A stretch of 64,000 bases of DNA, from NCBI GenBank assembly GCA_947650285.1, contig CANTFL010001463.1, forward strand, positions 186,001 through 250,000. Reading direction: 5' to 3'. A model generated the notes under the pieces. That model was not told the origin of the DNA and did not search any database. It saw only the letters and a program-made list of their open reading frames with translations. The position numbers and the translations under genes were made by a program. This DNA comes from Hyaloperonospora brassicae (lineage: Eukaryota > Oomycota > Peronosporomycetes > Peronosporales > Peronosporaceae). Of the stretch, positions 34,261 through 46,604 are shown in pieces (within the stretch, counting starts at the first letter, position 1; each line of letters opens with the position of its first letter).

Positions 34261-36924
34261 TATACCTTTGAGGAAGGCTGTCGTAAGTCCGATTGAATAG
34301 ATGATATACGATCAGTAAACGTTATTCCTTGAAAGTACAACAATATAATTTTAGAATTTAGAGACCTTCCAATCCAGTAACTTGTTTAATAGACAGGGTG
34401 AAGGCTCATTAGCGAACAATGAAGGCTCATTAGCGGCTCCCATATTAAAATGTAACATCGTAGTATTCTACCAGGCTCAGCATCGACTGTTTGCAGTAGC
34501 ATTTATCAGCACAGCGCTCGCTCATGCACAAATTATACCATATCCAGTGAGTGTGGTGCACTCCGAAGCCGCTTTTGTGATGCTCAACCCAATCGTTAAT
34601 TTTTCGATGATAAAAGGACAGTTTAAATCATATGCACAATGTTAGCGCTGTTTATCATCTAATATTCCAGCTATCCGCGATCACGTCATGCGAACTCGAA
34701 CATTTGGCGAGAGTGTGCCCAGACATGGGCCGTCACGTCAGAAAAACTCTCAGCAGTAGTTTTTTGTCTGCCACATTGAATTTGTACTATGAAGGCATGA
34801 TAACAATTCTGGCACCTCCTGAGATTGATCTCGAATTCTGTCATAACAGCGATCCCGAAGCAGCATTTAAACGAATTCGGACATATTTCTAAGGTGTCAC
34901 GTTTCTCTGTATGGCGGCGCAATTTTCTTCTCCTGCAAAATCTCAATCGCATGGCCATATGTAGACGCTATGTATCAACGAAGTTCCGGTTCAATGCATG
35001 CAGTCGATCACGATCATCAACGTATCTTCACGAAGATATCACTTTTCAAAGCGCTGACATCTACTGCGATCTTTGAGGACGCAACATTACATACGATGGT
35101 CTTGATACAGTTGTACACGGGACCGCTGTGTATGCAAGTTATTGGAATCGCTGTTTGTAAAAGGCACTTGAAGTGGACAATATTTGACACGGAATTCGTT
35201 CTGACGTTCCAAAAATAGCTTATAGTACCTCCTTCATTGGGCTGTACTCCATTCACTTATGGCAATCTTTAAATGAAAAGCAGTTAGCGATTAGGGGTAA
35301 GACTAAAGCAACCCTTCACGACAACTACTCTCTATCTAGGTCTGTCGGTAAGGAACCCACATAGCACGCACGTGATCTAATGTATGTATCGAGTGTAAAA
35401 AAAGCAATAAGCCAATTCTCTACAATTCGAAATTGCAAAGACGTCGCACCTTCATTACAACGACACCAAATGTAGCCAAAAAAGAGATAAAAGACAACAG
35501 CCTACGAATATACCCAAGTTCTCGAAGTTGCTAAGCAGTAAACGACGTCGTCTGGTGGGCGCCGTGTCCATCGCTTTGTCGCACTAGACTTATCTTTTGT
35601 AGCGCAACAGGTATAACTGCTCTTTTAGTACACACATCAGCAGATACTTTAATTGACTAGAAATCTATGCGCATTTATATAGAACCATCTCGACTTTCCT
35701 GTGTGATATTACAAATACGAGAGCCAGGCGCGCGGCGAAAACAGAGTTTCATAGTACCGAGCACGCTTTCCTCAAGCCGAAGTGGACGGGGCCAAAGTTT
35801 GCATGCATGTAGGACTCATTTAAGAATAGCGCGATGAAAGGCGTGTCCCAACATCTTTTGGTCAATCAGTTTACGTCATCATTCGAATTTGTCGAAATCG
35901 TTGTTACACAGGTACGATTCGCCCCGTCTCTTTTGTACCTCACGCTTCTCTCCTACACCTGAGTAATAGTAACGAGTTGTTTTGTCACACAAACCAGCCA
36001 TGACAACACTGCGAGAATGACGCCACAACGTTCAGCTCGTCCCTCCATATAGCCTATTGACGTAATACTCAACTAAGCTGAAGCTGTTCGAACCTTGAAC
36101 GCCGTATGATGATGGGAGCTACATACACATCTGTATGTTCGTCATTCAACGTACAAGATCGGCAAATCAGGATCAAGATCAATGATTAATACGAACGGGA
36201 GCACGACAAACAAGAAAAGAGACAAAAGGTATCACGCACAGATAATGAACAGTGCATTAAAGAGAAATGGCAGTTGGCAAGAGAACTGCCCCAGCATTTG
36301 GAACCGATTTGCTCAGTCTAGAAACAGAAGAGGAAGCATCAAGTCGGGTGTCGCGAAGAAGAGACCAAGCCAAGTAACTGATATATTGTGTGCCAAAAGA
36401 ACGTTACATCATGTCGCATTATTGGAGCTGTGGCAGGTACTGGGTTATCGGAGCTCTAAGCTGATAAGATTGCAACACCCCTATCTGTTTATCGCATTTA
36501 AAACTATATGTATACGAGCTTAAATTTTTATTCCATTGACTGCATTACTATCAATGGAAGACAAAAACTCCAATGTGTGCCTCTCCATCACAACATGTGA
36601 TTCGGAATAGATCGCAACAAAGCAGGGGATTCCACTCCCATCTATCGACTTGGCATCTTACTCAGAATTTCCGATTTTTCAAATAAAACTCGGCATGATT
36701 ACTGCTTTAGTATGTATATTCTATGGACTGCAGCAAAGAATACGTTATTTGTAGAACGAATTTACGACGTTGGACCATTCTTCAACGCGAACTACATATT
36801 ATAGTCGCAGCGTTATCTCGTAGGTACTTCACCTCCGACCGCGAATTCGGCTCGTCGCTCGACGATCTTCCACGGTGTCGTATATTGTGTCACGAATTAG
36901 CCATGGCATTGACTCAAACGATGC
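34261..36924. other. No assignable gene
   Basis: AT-rich, with many 60-113-codon frames. A minus frame at 35256-35017 and a Lys/Arg-rich plus frame at 36182-36523 look moderately protein-like, but I recognise neither. Some of this may be the upstream flank of the MULE. Confidence 0.45.
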
Positions 36925-37455
36925 TGTAGCGGAGCTATACAGCTTCTTAAGTCAGAGAAAGACTTAACGCTCAATGAGCAACTTTGGTTCTACGAACCCG
37001 ACTCGAAGAGTCAACAGCTTCGAGAGCTAAGGTTTGGTTCAAAGAACCCGACTCAAAGAGTCAACAAGCTTAGAGAGATTACGGTCCCTGTTCCAGGGGA
37101 CCAAACGATTCAAAGAATCAAACGCACTGAGTGCACAAGGAGTAGCTGCCTCAACAAGGCGTTGCTACTTCCTTACGATCACAAGACGCCTCATAGAGGC
37201 ACGTGTCTTTTGTTGATCAAAATGGGAACTGAATTTTATTTCTTCTTTTAACCTAAAAGAACACCTTAGAACAAAGTAAATAACTACTCACTTATGTCCT
37301 AACTAAAACCTAGTAAAAGATCTCGTAATCAATGGTTGACAGACATCAGTCTTCAACAATTGATACTGTGTTCTAATATTAATTTAAAGGGGATCCCATC
37401 ACTTGTGTGCACCACACCTATTGTCGACTATCAGTCGACGTGAAAATTTGTAAGA
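36925..37455 (-). repeat. 3' LTR of G1 copy 2
   Basis: Aligned to 44096-44626. Starts TGTAGCGGAGC; the inner edge is blurred because the last dozen bases differ between LTRs. Confidence 0.85.
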
Positions 37456-37568
37456 CCCTCCCCCACAGACTGACGTTACCACAAAACGTCAATCGAGTTC
37501 TTTCCTCGAAGAGGACGGTGTGTGTGCGCTTCAACCTTCACGGTTGGCAAAACACAAAACACCATGGA

Positions 37569-38914
37569 ATGGCCACCCATGAGTCCTCGACTGTCTCGTC
37601 TTCCCTTGGCATCGATGTGGATGTGGATTATGGTAGCGATACCGATATCCACGGTGACGAGAGGACAATGTACGACTCACCAGTGCAAGAGGCACCGCCT
37701 CATACTGCACCAAACCCATTTGTTGAGCGTGGCGAAGCCAACGCGCCATTGGCGCCGCCTCAAACACTTATCGTGGGCAATGCCATCATCACTAATCCGC
37801 TCAACGAGCAACAACAGCTGGCTATCCAAGGAGAGGAGAGCGCTCAGCGCCGTATGCAGCTTGCTGCAACCCTTTAGGGTCGTCGTGGCTATCTGTTCAC
37901 CCCACTCAGTGTGGAAGAGCGTGTACGTCAAACGACAGGTCGTTCTTTGGCAAAGTGGGCTATCGGCGCTGAGCAAAATCTTCTGATGAGGTGGTGAGTC
38001 GACAGGTACTTCGCGAGAGGTACCTGAAACCTCACTTGAAGACTCAAAGTCAAAACGAATCGCGACTTGGCACGCAAGCACGGGGTGCACCTGTTAAACC
38101 GATGACGGGTATACCCACCCTCCTATTTGCAGGCGAATCACAGGAGGAAGAAGACAACGCGTTTATTCGCTGGGTGCATCGAAAACGACACCTCAGCAGC
38201 GTGTTAGCTCTCAGAGCAAGTGCCGATGTGGCAAATGTTCGTCTAGAACGAAAGCTTCGGTATGATTACGCCAAGCTTAAGGCCAGAGGCCAGTTGAGAA
38301 CTCGCACACGCTGTGCTCCGGCTGTACCGATTGATGTAAGTGTCAGTAAAGCGATGCCCAACGACCCACCTTCCTCCACCAATATTGGTGAGAAGCGCTC
38401 TTGGTCGAGGGATGACCCTTGCCACGATGCTCAAAAACATCAACGGCGTATGAGCAATCCTGCCGAAGGGGTGTCTCAAACTCCCACGAGTTCTCCGACT
38501 CTGGGTACCCTCGCCACTTCACCAGATACTGGTATTGACCCTGACGACGACGTCGTTTCAGGAGTCGCTCCCCATGGAACTGGCGGTTCCCTTGCTCATC
38601 GAGCAGCGTCGGAGGTTGTCGGTATACCGAAGTAGGAGCATGAGAAGGTACTTCTCAAGCTGAGTGGTCTCCGTGAGACATAGAGTAAGACCCAGAGTGC
38701 ATTTGACAAGATGCGAGCCCGTCTCCAGGAGCAGGAGTTAAGCCAATCCCGGATAGAGGCTCAGCTTTACCTCCTGATACGGATTCAGCAGCCGATGGCA
38801 AGGCCAGCCTATTCGGCGCAAGCGCCTCCAAGTTCACGTGAGACGGATCTCGACACGGCTCAAGCAAGTCAACGTAGAACACGGGGTGTGTGCGCAGTTT
38901 GCGCGGAAGGTTGA
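37569..38914 (+). pseudogene. Antisense (convergent) accessory ORF of G1 copy 2, broken
   Basis: Opposite to gag-pol, between the 3' LTR and the pol end. From ATG 37569: an acidic Ser/Asp-rich N-part (SSSLGIDVDVDYGSD), a Pro/Gln-rich region and a TAG at 37875. The frame continues with a basic helical segment (SVEERVRQTTGRSLAKW), then a shift into 37991-38635 with EEEDNAFIRWVHRKRHL and a Ser/Thr/Pro/Asp tail. A further Gln/Glu-rich helix (KMRARLQEQELSQSRIEAQL) follows at 38705 on. The same position and orientation as in elements A/B, but no obvious sequence similarity to them. Function unknown. Confidence 0.5.
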
Positions 38915-38999
38915 GCGTATACGCAAGTCCCTTCTTGGCGACGACCGTAAATGGTCCAATAAAGCGCGGACGCAACTTTGTCTTGAAGACGGCGGACAC
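38655..38999 (-). pseudogene. Integrase C-terminus, G1 copy 2
   Basis: GPY/F-like block RPRFIGPFTVVAKKGLAYTL and RTHPVFYVDLLEP, then a Pro/Ala-rich tail. Unlike A/B I find no chromodomain after it; the remaining space to the LTR is taken by the plus-strand ORF. Confidence 0.78.
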
Positions 39000-39123
39000 T
39001 ACATTTGTACGTAAATTTTTAGTATTGAGTAGAACCTGGTCTCCGACCTCATAAGGTTCAATTCAACCTCTGCCTTTTGCATCAGCTTGTTCCTTCTGCT
39101 TGTCTTGGCTATCAACCAGTGCG

Positions 39124-40268
39124 TCACGCACATGTCGTAAGACATTCAATCGCGCTTCGAGAAACTCGCTTACCTGTTTTTTTAACAGTAGCAGGGCTGA
39201 TATTAGCAAGCCGATCGGCAACTCCTCCCTCACTAAGCCCTGAACCACGCATTGGTAGCGTTAACGGAACGCGAGAGTGTGTGAGACCATTCACATAAAA
39301 CGGTATGTAGCCGGTGGAGGCATGCACGGCGTTATTCAACTTAAACTCAACGACGGGGAGCATCAAGCTCCAAGGCTTAGGCGTTTCAGCGCAAACTCTG
39401 CGCAATATGTCACCGATGATTCGCTTCACTCGCTCGGTGTGACCACCAGTCTGCGGATGATCCGCTGTGGACATGTCCAAACGTGTGCCGAGCACCTTGA
39501 AGATGGATTTCCAAAACTTTCCATTGAAGCGAGGATCTATATCAGAGACAATTGCCAACGGCAAACCGTGTTGTCGAAACACGCGATCGATAAACAGCGT
39601 AGCTGTACCCTCACCATCAATGGTATCCGGCACCGCCGCTAAATGAGCATCTTGCTCAAACGGTCAACAAAGACCACAATACCTGTATTGCCATGCGCAT
39701 CTTTCGGTAAACCGAACAGGAAATACATGCTGATGGACTCCCAACACCCCTTGGGTATAGGCAAACTAGCCAGCGGCGCGGCCGCGTGAGGTGAGGGTTT
39801 TACCCGTTGACACGTTTCACACGTACGCACATATGGGCTCACCCATTTGTATAGTTTAAGCCACCAATAGTATTGGCTCACAGAGCTATAGGTCTCTTCA
39901 CGACCGAGATGACCACTCAACGCAGTATCGTGTGCCTCATAGAGGATCCGATACTTCAATTCCTCATCATGAGGGAAAACGATACGGGGAGTATCCTCCA
40001 CATCCGTGCTATAGCACAACAGGCCTTGATCGATGGAATATAGATGTAACCTCGCACGTAACCGTGCCGACAATTTTATGTCCGAATCGTTAAACTCCTC
40101 GCTCCCTAGAGCACGTAGCAGAGTTACACAGTGTTCATCCTTGGCATATGCCGTACGGATTAGTTCAGTGACCGACGACGACAGAGTCGTAACATGAGCA
40201 AGCTCATAGTCAGGCCTGCGTGACAACGCATCAGCCAAAGCATTCTGCTTGCCCGGCTTTTCCTTCAC
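39124..40268 (-). pseudogene. RNase H end, integrase zinc-binding and catalytic core, G1 copy 2
   Basis: RNase H tail (KPGKQNALADALSRRPDY), HHCC domain (EAHDTALSGH...CETCQRVKP), then WESISMYFLFGLP where the first catalytic Asp of the DDE triad is Tyr (codon 39725-39723). VSDIDPRFNGKFW and the TERVKRI Glu are present downstream, after a stop near 39639. Without the first Asp the integrase should be inactive. Confidence 0.86.
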
Positions 40269-41620
40269 CTCTAAGTCATACTTGGCAAAGAAGAAAAGCT
40301 AACGAGCCATTCTCTGAGAGAGGTGAGGCGACTGGGTCGCAGTGAGTAGTGACGCATGATCTGTATCAATCACAAGCGGCTTAGAGCCAAGAAGATGAAC
40401 TCTGAATTTGACGAGAGCATACATCATTGCAAGTAGCTCTTTGTCATGAACAGGATAGTTCTTTTCTGCATCCTTTAGATGCCGGGACTCAAACGCAATG
40501 AATCGTTCCCGTCCATCAGAATCTGTCTGTAACAGAACGCTGCCTATGGAAAAGTACGATGTATGACAGACTACACTGAAAGATCAATCAGGATCAGGCA
40601 AAGCCAAGATTGGCGCATGAAGGAGACTCTCCTTTACTGCTTGAAAAGCATCATGCTCGGTGCTAGTCCAGCACCATTCCACACCCTTTTTAAGGAGATT
40701 GGATAATGGCCGAGCGGTATCTTCGTAATTTGCACTGTACGTGTGTAAGTAATTGGCAAAGCCAAGCCACTTACGTAGGTCCTTCTGGTTCTTAGGAACC
40801 GGCCAATCAACTATGGCTTTTACATCAGCGGGATCCGCTCTAAGACCTCGCTTACCAATAAAGCACCCTAAAAACGAAATCTCTTCTGCACCAAAGATTC
40901 ACTTAGACGCGTTGGCGTACAGCTTATTCGTGCGCATGCACTCGAGCACCGCTCGTAAATGGTCAATGTGATTGTCCACATCTGACCGTCCATTCACAGC
41001 ACGACTATGGACAAAGATGTCATCAAAGTACGTCTGTGCGTGTCATCTGTGAGGTTTGAACAAATTTGTCACAAGACGATTGAATTTAGTCGGGGCATTT
41101 GATAACCCTTGCGGCATTTCACACGCCAATCGCAGAGCATACCAGCTCGGCGTGTTGACTGCTGTCAGCGGAATATCGCTCTCTCGCATGAGCAGCTGGT
41201 AATAACCATCGACTAAGTCGAGTGTACTGTATATTGTACATCCCACCTCATTGTTATGAAAAACATCCTTCCTCGAAATTGGTGTCTGAGCCGGGATGGT
41301 GGCCGTATTAAGCTTATTGTAAGCATGGACAATGCGCCACTTCCCATTGGTCTTTTTGACACGGAGGTTGGTGTGGAATGGGGAGAGTTGCTCTCACGTA
41401 CCATTCCTGCTGCGTGCTTTGCACGAAAGAAGTCGTCAATAACGTCACACTGTTCCTTCGGTAAAGTCCACTGCCGTGTTACGCAGTATTTAGTTCCAGG
41501 AACTAGGTCAATTTCATGACGTAAACCTCTATCGAAAGGTAAGACGGACGATGGGTTGTGACACACCACGTCCTGAAACTCCTTTACCAAATGATAGAAA
41601 GGGTCAAGAGGATCCTTAAG
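40269..41620 (-). pseudogene. Reverse transcriptase and RNase H, G1 copy 2
   Basis: RT landmarks: HEIDLVPGTKYCVTRQWTLPKEQ, a degraded GKR/IVHAYNKLN block, LDLVDGYYQLLM, PQGLSNAPTKFNR, a TGA, then HAQTYFDDIFVHSR with the active-site Asp pair intact (YFDD, minus 41030-41019). RNase H lies around 40300-40750 with stops. Frameshifts near 41370 and 41250. Confidence 0.86.
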
Positions 41621-42946
41621 GACTGAAGATTCAGTTCGGGCATCCAATGCCACCCTTGTGTCCTCAAGGGCAGACTCGTCCAATAACGAGGATAAGTTCA
41701 ACTCAACGTTGGGTCGAATGACCACTAACTCGGATAATTCTCCTGCCTGTAAGGCTTGGCTAAATTCGCCGTCAGACATTTCGTCGAGTTCAAAGAGAGT
41801 ATCCAAGGATGGAAGAGTCTCAATACTAATATTGCCATCAATGTGGCCAGTCAACCCATTGACAAGTGTATAAAGTGTATTATTACTATTATCACTTCCT
41901 GACTTCGTAGACGTTGGGCGCTTCACAGTTGCCACCTTACGCTGGAATCGTTTCCTCAAAGAAACCTTACGCCTCCTAGATGCCAAGACAGTAGGGTCCG
42001 CGTGTTTGCCATTTATCGTAGCACGCTCTATACCAAAGCTCATGTCTTGAACGATATCTGGTGAAATGTTACGTAACTTGAAGACTTCACCCAGTAGATT
42101 TACACGTACAACTTCACGTACAGCATTCGGGCCTAGCCCTGAACACTCTGGATTCTCTCCATCAATTTCATTACCGACATTCAGTGAGGTGCCATCTCGG
42201 CCGCCTTCACTCGGTGGAATTTCACGTGCCACCCCACTCGCATCAGAGTAATTACATTCTTGATGTCTCGGCTATAGACCACCCATTCCTGCCGCATACA
42301 GTGACTCATTGTCACAACAAGTAAAACTCAACGGAGTATAACTCCCATCACATACGGTGAAAGAGCTCCGCTCAATATCAATGTCGTTGGCATTGGAGTT
42401 AATTAACTCTGACATACCAATGTCCAGCACATTGACTTCTTCCGTCAATGGCTCGCGCCAATAGCGCTTTTGTTGCCTAGCGAAGGTGGGTTCATGACTC
42501 TCCAAAACTCCACTCGGAACATTGCGCGTGGCGCCTAAGGTCTTCGACCTCCAATCAATCCATGGCTCATGGCGTTCATGCCAAGCCATACCTAGGATGA
42601 GATCATATCTCGAATTCAAATCGAGGACAAGACAGCGTTGAATGCTGTCAAAGTCCAAAAACTTCACACCTAATTTCAACGGAACTTTAGGCACCGTGAC
42701 GCGACTACCAGTCGCTAAACGAACGGTGATTGAATCACCCTCATGCGCTTTGAGCGCTTCAGCGTATCGCTGAATTCCCTCAAGGGAACGACGTCGAGCA
42801 TAATTGCATGATGCTCCGGAGTCGATTAGGATCGACCAATGCTTCTCAAAGCCTTTAACTTTCGCCTCGGCGACTAACAAGCCAGGCTTGTATCCACGCT
42901 CTGTGCTGGTGGGCACATAGCTCGGTGGGGCTAAGCCCTGTTTCAC
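41213..42946 (-). pseudogene. Protease and linker, G1 copy 2
   Basis: Protease with LIDSGASCNYARRR (catalytic Asp about residue 42) and YDLILGMAWHERH. A stop near 42272 splits it from the downstream linker frame (42232-41213), which is otherwise the same protein as in copy 1 and reads on into RT. Confidence 0.85.
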
Positions 42947-43079
42947 TCTACCTCGTAGAGAAGTAACAGAGCTCAGTTATACCCCAGTAGGGCGCCCGCA
43001 ATTACTGGGCGTCGACGCTTCTCCGTGCCATACCAGGTTTCTGGTTGTGGCTGGGGTTTCGACCCATAGCAGTCGGTTG

Positions 43080-44035
43080 TTACTTAAGCAAAGGACAAGT
43101 GGGACGCAAGTGTTTAGTGCTTCCGCACATATAACAGCGTCTCACTTCCTGTCGTTGCTCAGCAACATGAAGCTCCGCTTCACCTTCATCTTCAGCATGG
43201 CTGAGATCCATCGGTTCTGGCTTACAGTAAGCCGAGGTGCTCGCAGAGATTGCTCTCGCAAAGCTTGGGTTGTACCCGTTCCAACCAAGTCTGGCCGACT
43301 TGAAGTTGTGCTCAGCATTTTGAGCGATGCTAACAGCCTCCTCAAAAGTAGAGGGATGGACTCGAAACACCTCGATCCTGGCAACGCCATTACGAAGACC
43401 TTCCATGAAGACAGTCACATAGATTGTCTCAGGGAGAGGGTCAAACTGCATAGTAGCCATTAGAGTTTTCAACTCTTGGGAGTAGTCCGTTAACTCATTC
43501 TTACCCTGACAGGTAGACAAGAAGCGTGAGCGCACGCGATAAGCCTTGTTGGGCGGCGATAAACTCGCAAGAGGTCTAACTTGAGCGAATTCCATGTGGG
43601 AAACGCCAAGTCGACCGATGTGCCACACGTCAGAGCCCACTCTCTAGCTCTTCCATCGAGCTTGTAGATAGCCAGTGAGACCCGCTGGTACTCCAGTGAG
43701 ATAAGGCCAGAGCTCATGGCCATCTCAATCTCACGGATCCAGAGGGTGCGGTTTCCCATTTCTTCCCGGAGTAATGTTTAAAGTCCACCCGAAGGGGACG
43801 AGGCTTAGCCTCTTCATCTGGCATCGCCACGTAGCGTGTTGGCATAGCCGACGCTACTTGGTTTTTGAACCTGCCCTAGAAGGGCCGTTTCATATTGCAT
43901 GAAGGTCTCGACTCGTGCATTGAGCACATCGGGACCTTGCGCAGCGAGAAACTTCACATACTCTGGGCCTACGGCCACGGTCAGATTATTAAGCGCGACT
44001 TTTTGGGTCTCAGAGAGAAGTGTGGATTCCTCCAT
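43080..44035 (-). pseudogene. gag, G1 copy 2
   Basis: Starts MEESTLLSETQKVAL. Middle pieces are in shifted frames (43759-43490 and 43640-43080). It ends in an intact C-X2-C-X4-H-X4-C zinc knuckle (CYMCGSTKHLRPTC) just before the stop. The frameshifts make it non-functional. Confidence 0.84.
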
Positions 44036-44095
44036 CCTCGCAGAGGATCAGACGTTACCGACTCAGGCGAAGATTGACCAACAAGTGCTATCAAG

Positions 44096-44626
44096 TGTAG
44101 CGGAGCTACACATCTTCTAATGTCAGAGGAAGACTTACCCTCAATGAGCAACTTTGGTTCTACGAACCCGACGTGAAGAGTCAACAGCTTCGAGAGCTAA
44201 GGTTTGGTTCAAAGAACCCGACTCAAAGAGTCAACAAGCCCAGAGAGCTTACGGTCCCTGTTCCAGGGGGACCAAACGATTCAAAGAATCAAACGCACTG
44301 AGTGCACAAGGAGTAGCTGCCTCAACAAGGCGTTGCTACTTCCTTACGATCACAAGACGCCTCATAGAGGCACGTGTCTTTTGTTGATCAAAATGGGAAC
44401 TGAATTTTATTTCTTCTTTTAACCTAAAAGAACACCTTAGAACAAAGTAAATAACTACTCACTTACGTCCTAACTAAAACCTAGTAAAAGATCTCGTAAT
44501 CAATGGTTGACAGACATCAGTCTTCAACAATTGATACTGTGTTCTAATATTACTTTAAAAGGAATCCCATCCCTTGTGTGCACCACACCTATTGTCGACT
44601 ACCAGTCGACGTGTAACCCCTTTACA
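44096..44626 (-). repeat. 5' LTR of G1 copy 2
   Basis: Starts TGTAGCGGAGC and ends TTTACA. Several substitutions separate it from the 3' LTR, so the insertion is not recent. Confidence 0.88.
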
Positions 44627-45446
44627 CATCACGTCTGAAAGCCAACTGCTTGACAAAGATAATGGACGCTTTGGTGATCAGAAGCTACTCGAGTCTCCGT
44701 ACATGGTTCACTGGCTTGATGCACAGATCAATTGCGAGACGGACCAGCTCTACTTGCGTCAAACCCAGAAGACTCAAGGTGCCCTGGCCGTGGGAGGGGT
44801 ACATGAACATAAAAGTGCGCGCCGTCTAGTCGGTGTACCCCCACGCCCTTTCACTTGATGGAGGCGTACAAACGGGAAGACAAAAGTCATGACATGACCG
44901 ACGACGACTTTCGCTTAGCTCCGCGCGTAGATACCTTTTTGAGCACGCAACCATCGATACGCGAGCGAGACGTACCTCTTTCTACACGCCTCGAGATGTA
45001 AGCGCGTGGCTTTGAGCCCAGACGTTGCAGTATTCGGATTAGGAGCCCTTTGCTCTCATCTCAGCCGTTGGCAGGATTCGGAGTCGAATCTCTTTGCTCT
45101 CATCCCAGCCGCATGCCCTCGGTGAGAAAAGAACGTCCAGTATCTTGAGAAGCTTGCAGTCTCTATGAGCTGGTCTTTCTCATGCCCGGAGGAGAGGGCG
45201 CACATCCCCGGTCTTTTTGCTCCTGTCTCCTCCCTATACCCCGTGAAAATGGTCTCGATAGGCGCGTGATGCTCTAGAACGCTACAAAAATTTGCCGCTG
45301 AATCAACGATCAATCGTGCAAGTCCTCGGCAAGCAGCAGATCGGTCTGTGATTGGTCGACTCTCGCCTTTAGATCCAGAAGCACTTTCCAATCGGCTCGT
45401 TACACCGCTCACAACTCCAAACTCGATCGGCCAGCCGACTCCAGCG
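44627..45446. other. Intergenic between G1 copy 2 and the effector; contains a two-copy 43-bp tandem repeat
   Basis: No gene assigned. Two imperfect tandem units occur at about 45023-45066 and 45065-45109, each ending TTTGCTCTCATC.CAGCC. A 118-codon minus frame (45412-45056) overlaps and has no recognised domain. The effector promoter must lie in the last few hundred bases, but I cannot point to a core element. Confidence 0.5.
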
Positions 45447-46604
45447 ATGCATCTCTATGCAGTCGAGCTTGGGGCTGCACTCTTTCTGGTATGCGTCGGC
45501 AGTGACTCCGCAGCTTACGCCTTAAAGCTATCGACAGCAGAGCGTCAACCCCAATCCCGTTTGTTGGCAGATGAACGGATCGACACGGAGTCCCCAACGT
45601 CATTGACGAACTTCGAGAGGCTGGACAAAGACAGCGAAGAGAGGGTGTTTCCGGCTCAGGAGATGAAGGGGATTGATTTGGCTGAGAAGATGAAGCGGAT
45701 TGATTCGTGGGTAAGCGAAACTCTGTCTCAGCACTTCGCAGATTCAACGATGAGTGCAGTGGGCAAACTGTCGCACCTCGATGATGAGACATTCGCTGCC
45801 GCACAGAAGCAAAGCATTATTACGCCGCAGAACAAGCGCTGGACCATCGACGACAAGAACTTTGGTGTATCGTCCATCGGAGATCCGACGCGACCTTCCC
45901 ACTTTGATGGCGTGGTCAATGACCACAGTACTGCGAAGCAGTCTACCTCTGAGATATGGAAGGAGACTGCATCTGCGTTCGAGCTATTGCAACATCTAAG
46001 ATACGAGGAGTGGTTAGAGAAGGGCTTATCCGGAGCTAAGGCTGCTGGTGAGCTCAGTTTCGACGACTACAAAGGTCTCGCTCAAAAACTGGAGACGCTG
46101 AAAGGATACATCAAGCTTGGGCAGAGCCGGGAAAATCTTCTTGAAAGTATGACGGAACACTGGGGCGACGAAGAGCAATTAGTGTCGTTCATCGGGCGGG
46201 TCAAGATGTTCAGCGACGAAAAGAGTGTGGCCGAGGAACTGGAGAATTTGCTAATTGCAAAGTGGCTAGGTGATGAAAACATGAACCCCGTAGAGCTGCT
46301 AAGGGTCATGGGCATGGACACAATCGACGATCTGATCAGCTCCAAGCTGTATACGGTGTTAAAGTACGTCGAAGTCTACAATAGGGGGTCGAATGGCGAG
46401 CCATTCTCAGTGCTTGCGCCGTTCAGAAAGAAACATGGAGACGAAGAGGTGGCGAGAATTCTCAATGCTGCAAGTAAGGATCCTGTCAGTAGTGTGACGA
46501 GGGACACTGCTAAGACGCTGCTAACTCTGCTGAAGATGGAGCGACTACGCGAAGGTAAACCCATGGAAGAAATCGTCGCGACGATCAAGGCTCTAAGCGT
46601 CTGA
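45447..46604 (+). CDS. RXLR-dEER type secreted effector candidate with LWY-like repeats
   Basis: 385 residues in one exon. I chose the ATG at 45447 because it opens a signal peptide (MHLYAVELGAALFLVC, cleavage likely after residues 20-25); the frame stays open 33 codons upstream without one. A degenerate RXLR motif RLLA is at residues 38-41 and a dEER-type DSEER at 62-66, the order and spacing typical of oomycete host-translocated effectors. The rest is helical, with LWY/WY-like modules, e.g. around EIWKETASAFELLQHLRYEEW and IAKWLGDENMNPVELLRVM, the Trp/Leu/Tyr spacing seen in WY folds. The host target is unknown. It sits 0.8 kb from a gypsy element in a repeat-rich zone, as effector genes often do. 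Confidence 0.83.
   Translation: MHLYAVELGAALFLVCVGSDSAAYALKLSTAERQPQSRLLADERIDTESPTSLTNFERLDKDSEERVFPAQEMKGIDLAEKMKRIDSWVSETLSQHFADSTMSAVGKLSHLDDETFAAAQKQSIITPQNKRWTIDDKNFGVSSIGDPTRPSHFDGVVNDHSTAKQSTSEIWKETASAFELLQHLRYEEWLEKGLSGAKAAGELSFDDYKGLAQKLETLKGYIKLGQSRENLLESMTEHWGDEEQLVSFIGRVKMFSDEKSVAEELENLLIAKWLGDENMNPVELLRVMGMDTIDDLISSKLYTVLKYVEVYNRGSNGEPFSVLAPFRKKHGDEEVARILNAASKDPVSSVTRDTAKTLLTLLKMERLREGKPMEEIVATIKALSV

Larger units (their letters stand above)
36925..44626 (-). mobile_element. Ty3/gypsy LTR retrotransposon, family G1 copy 2, full length, inactive
   Basis: LTRs at 36925-37455 and 44096-44626 (about 531 bp) bound gag, protease, RT, RNase H and integrase on the minus strand, with an additional plus-strand ORF next to the 3' LTR. 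The polypurine tract (pyrimidines at plus 37456-37464) and primer site (one base off TGGTAGCA) are in the expected places. I see no matching 5-bp target duplication: flanks are GATGC and CATCA. Better preserved than copy 1 (RT YFDD intact), but integrase lacks a catalytic Asp. Confidence 0.93.
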
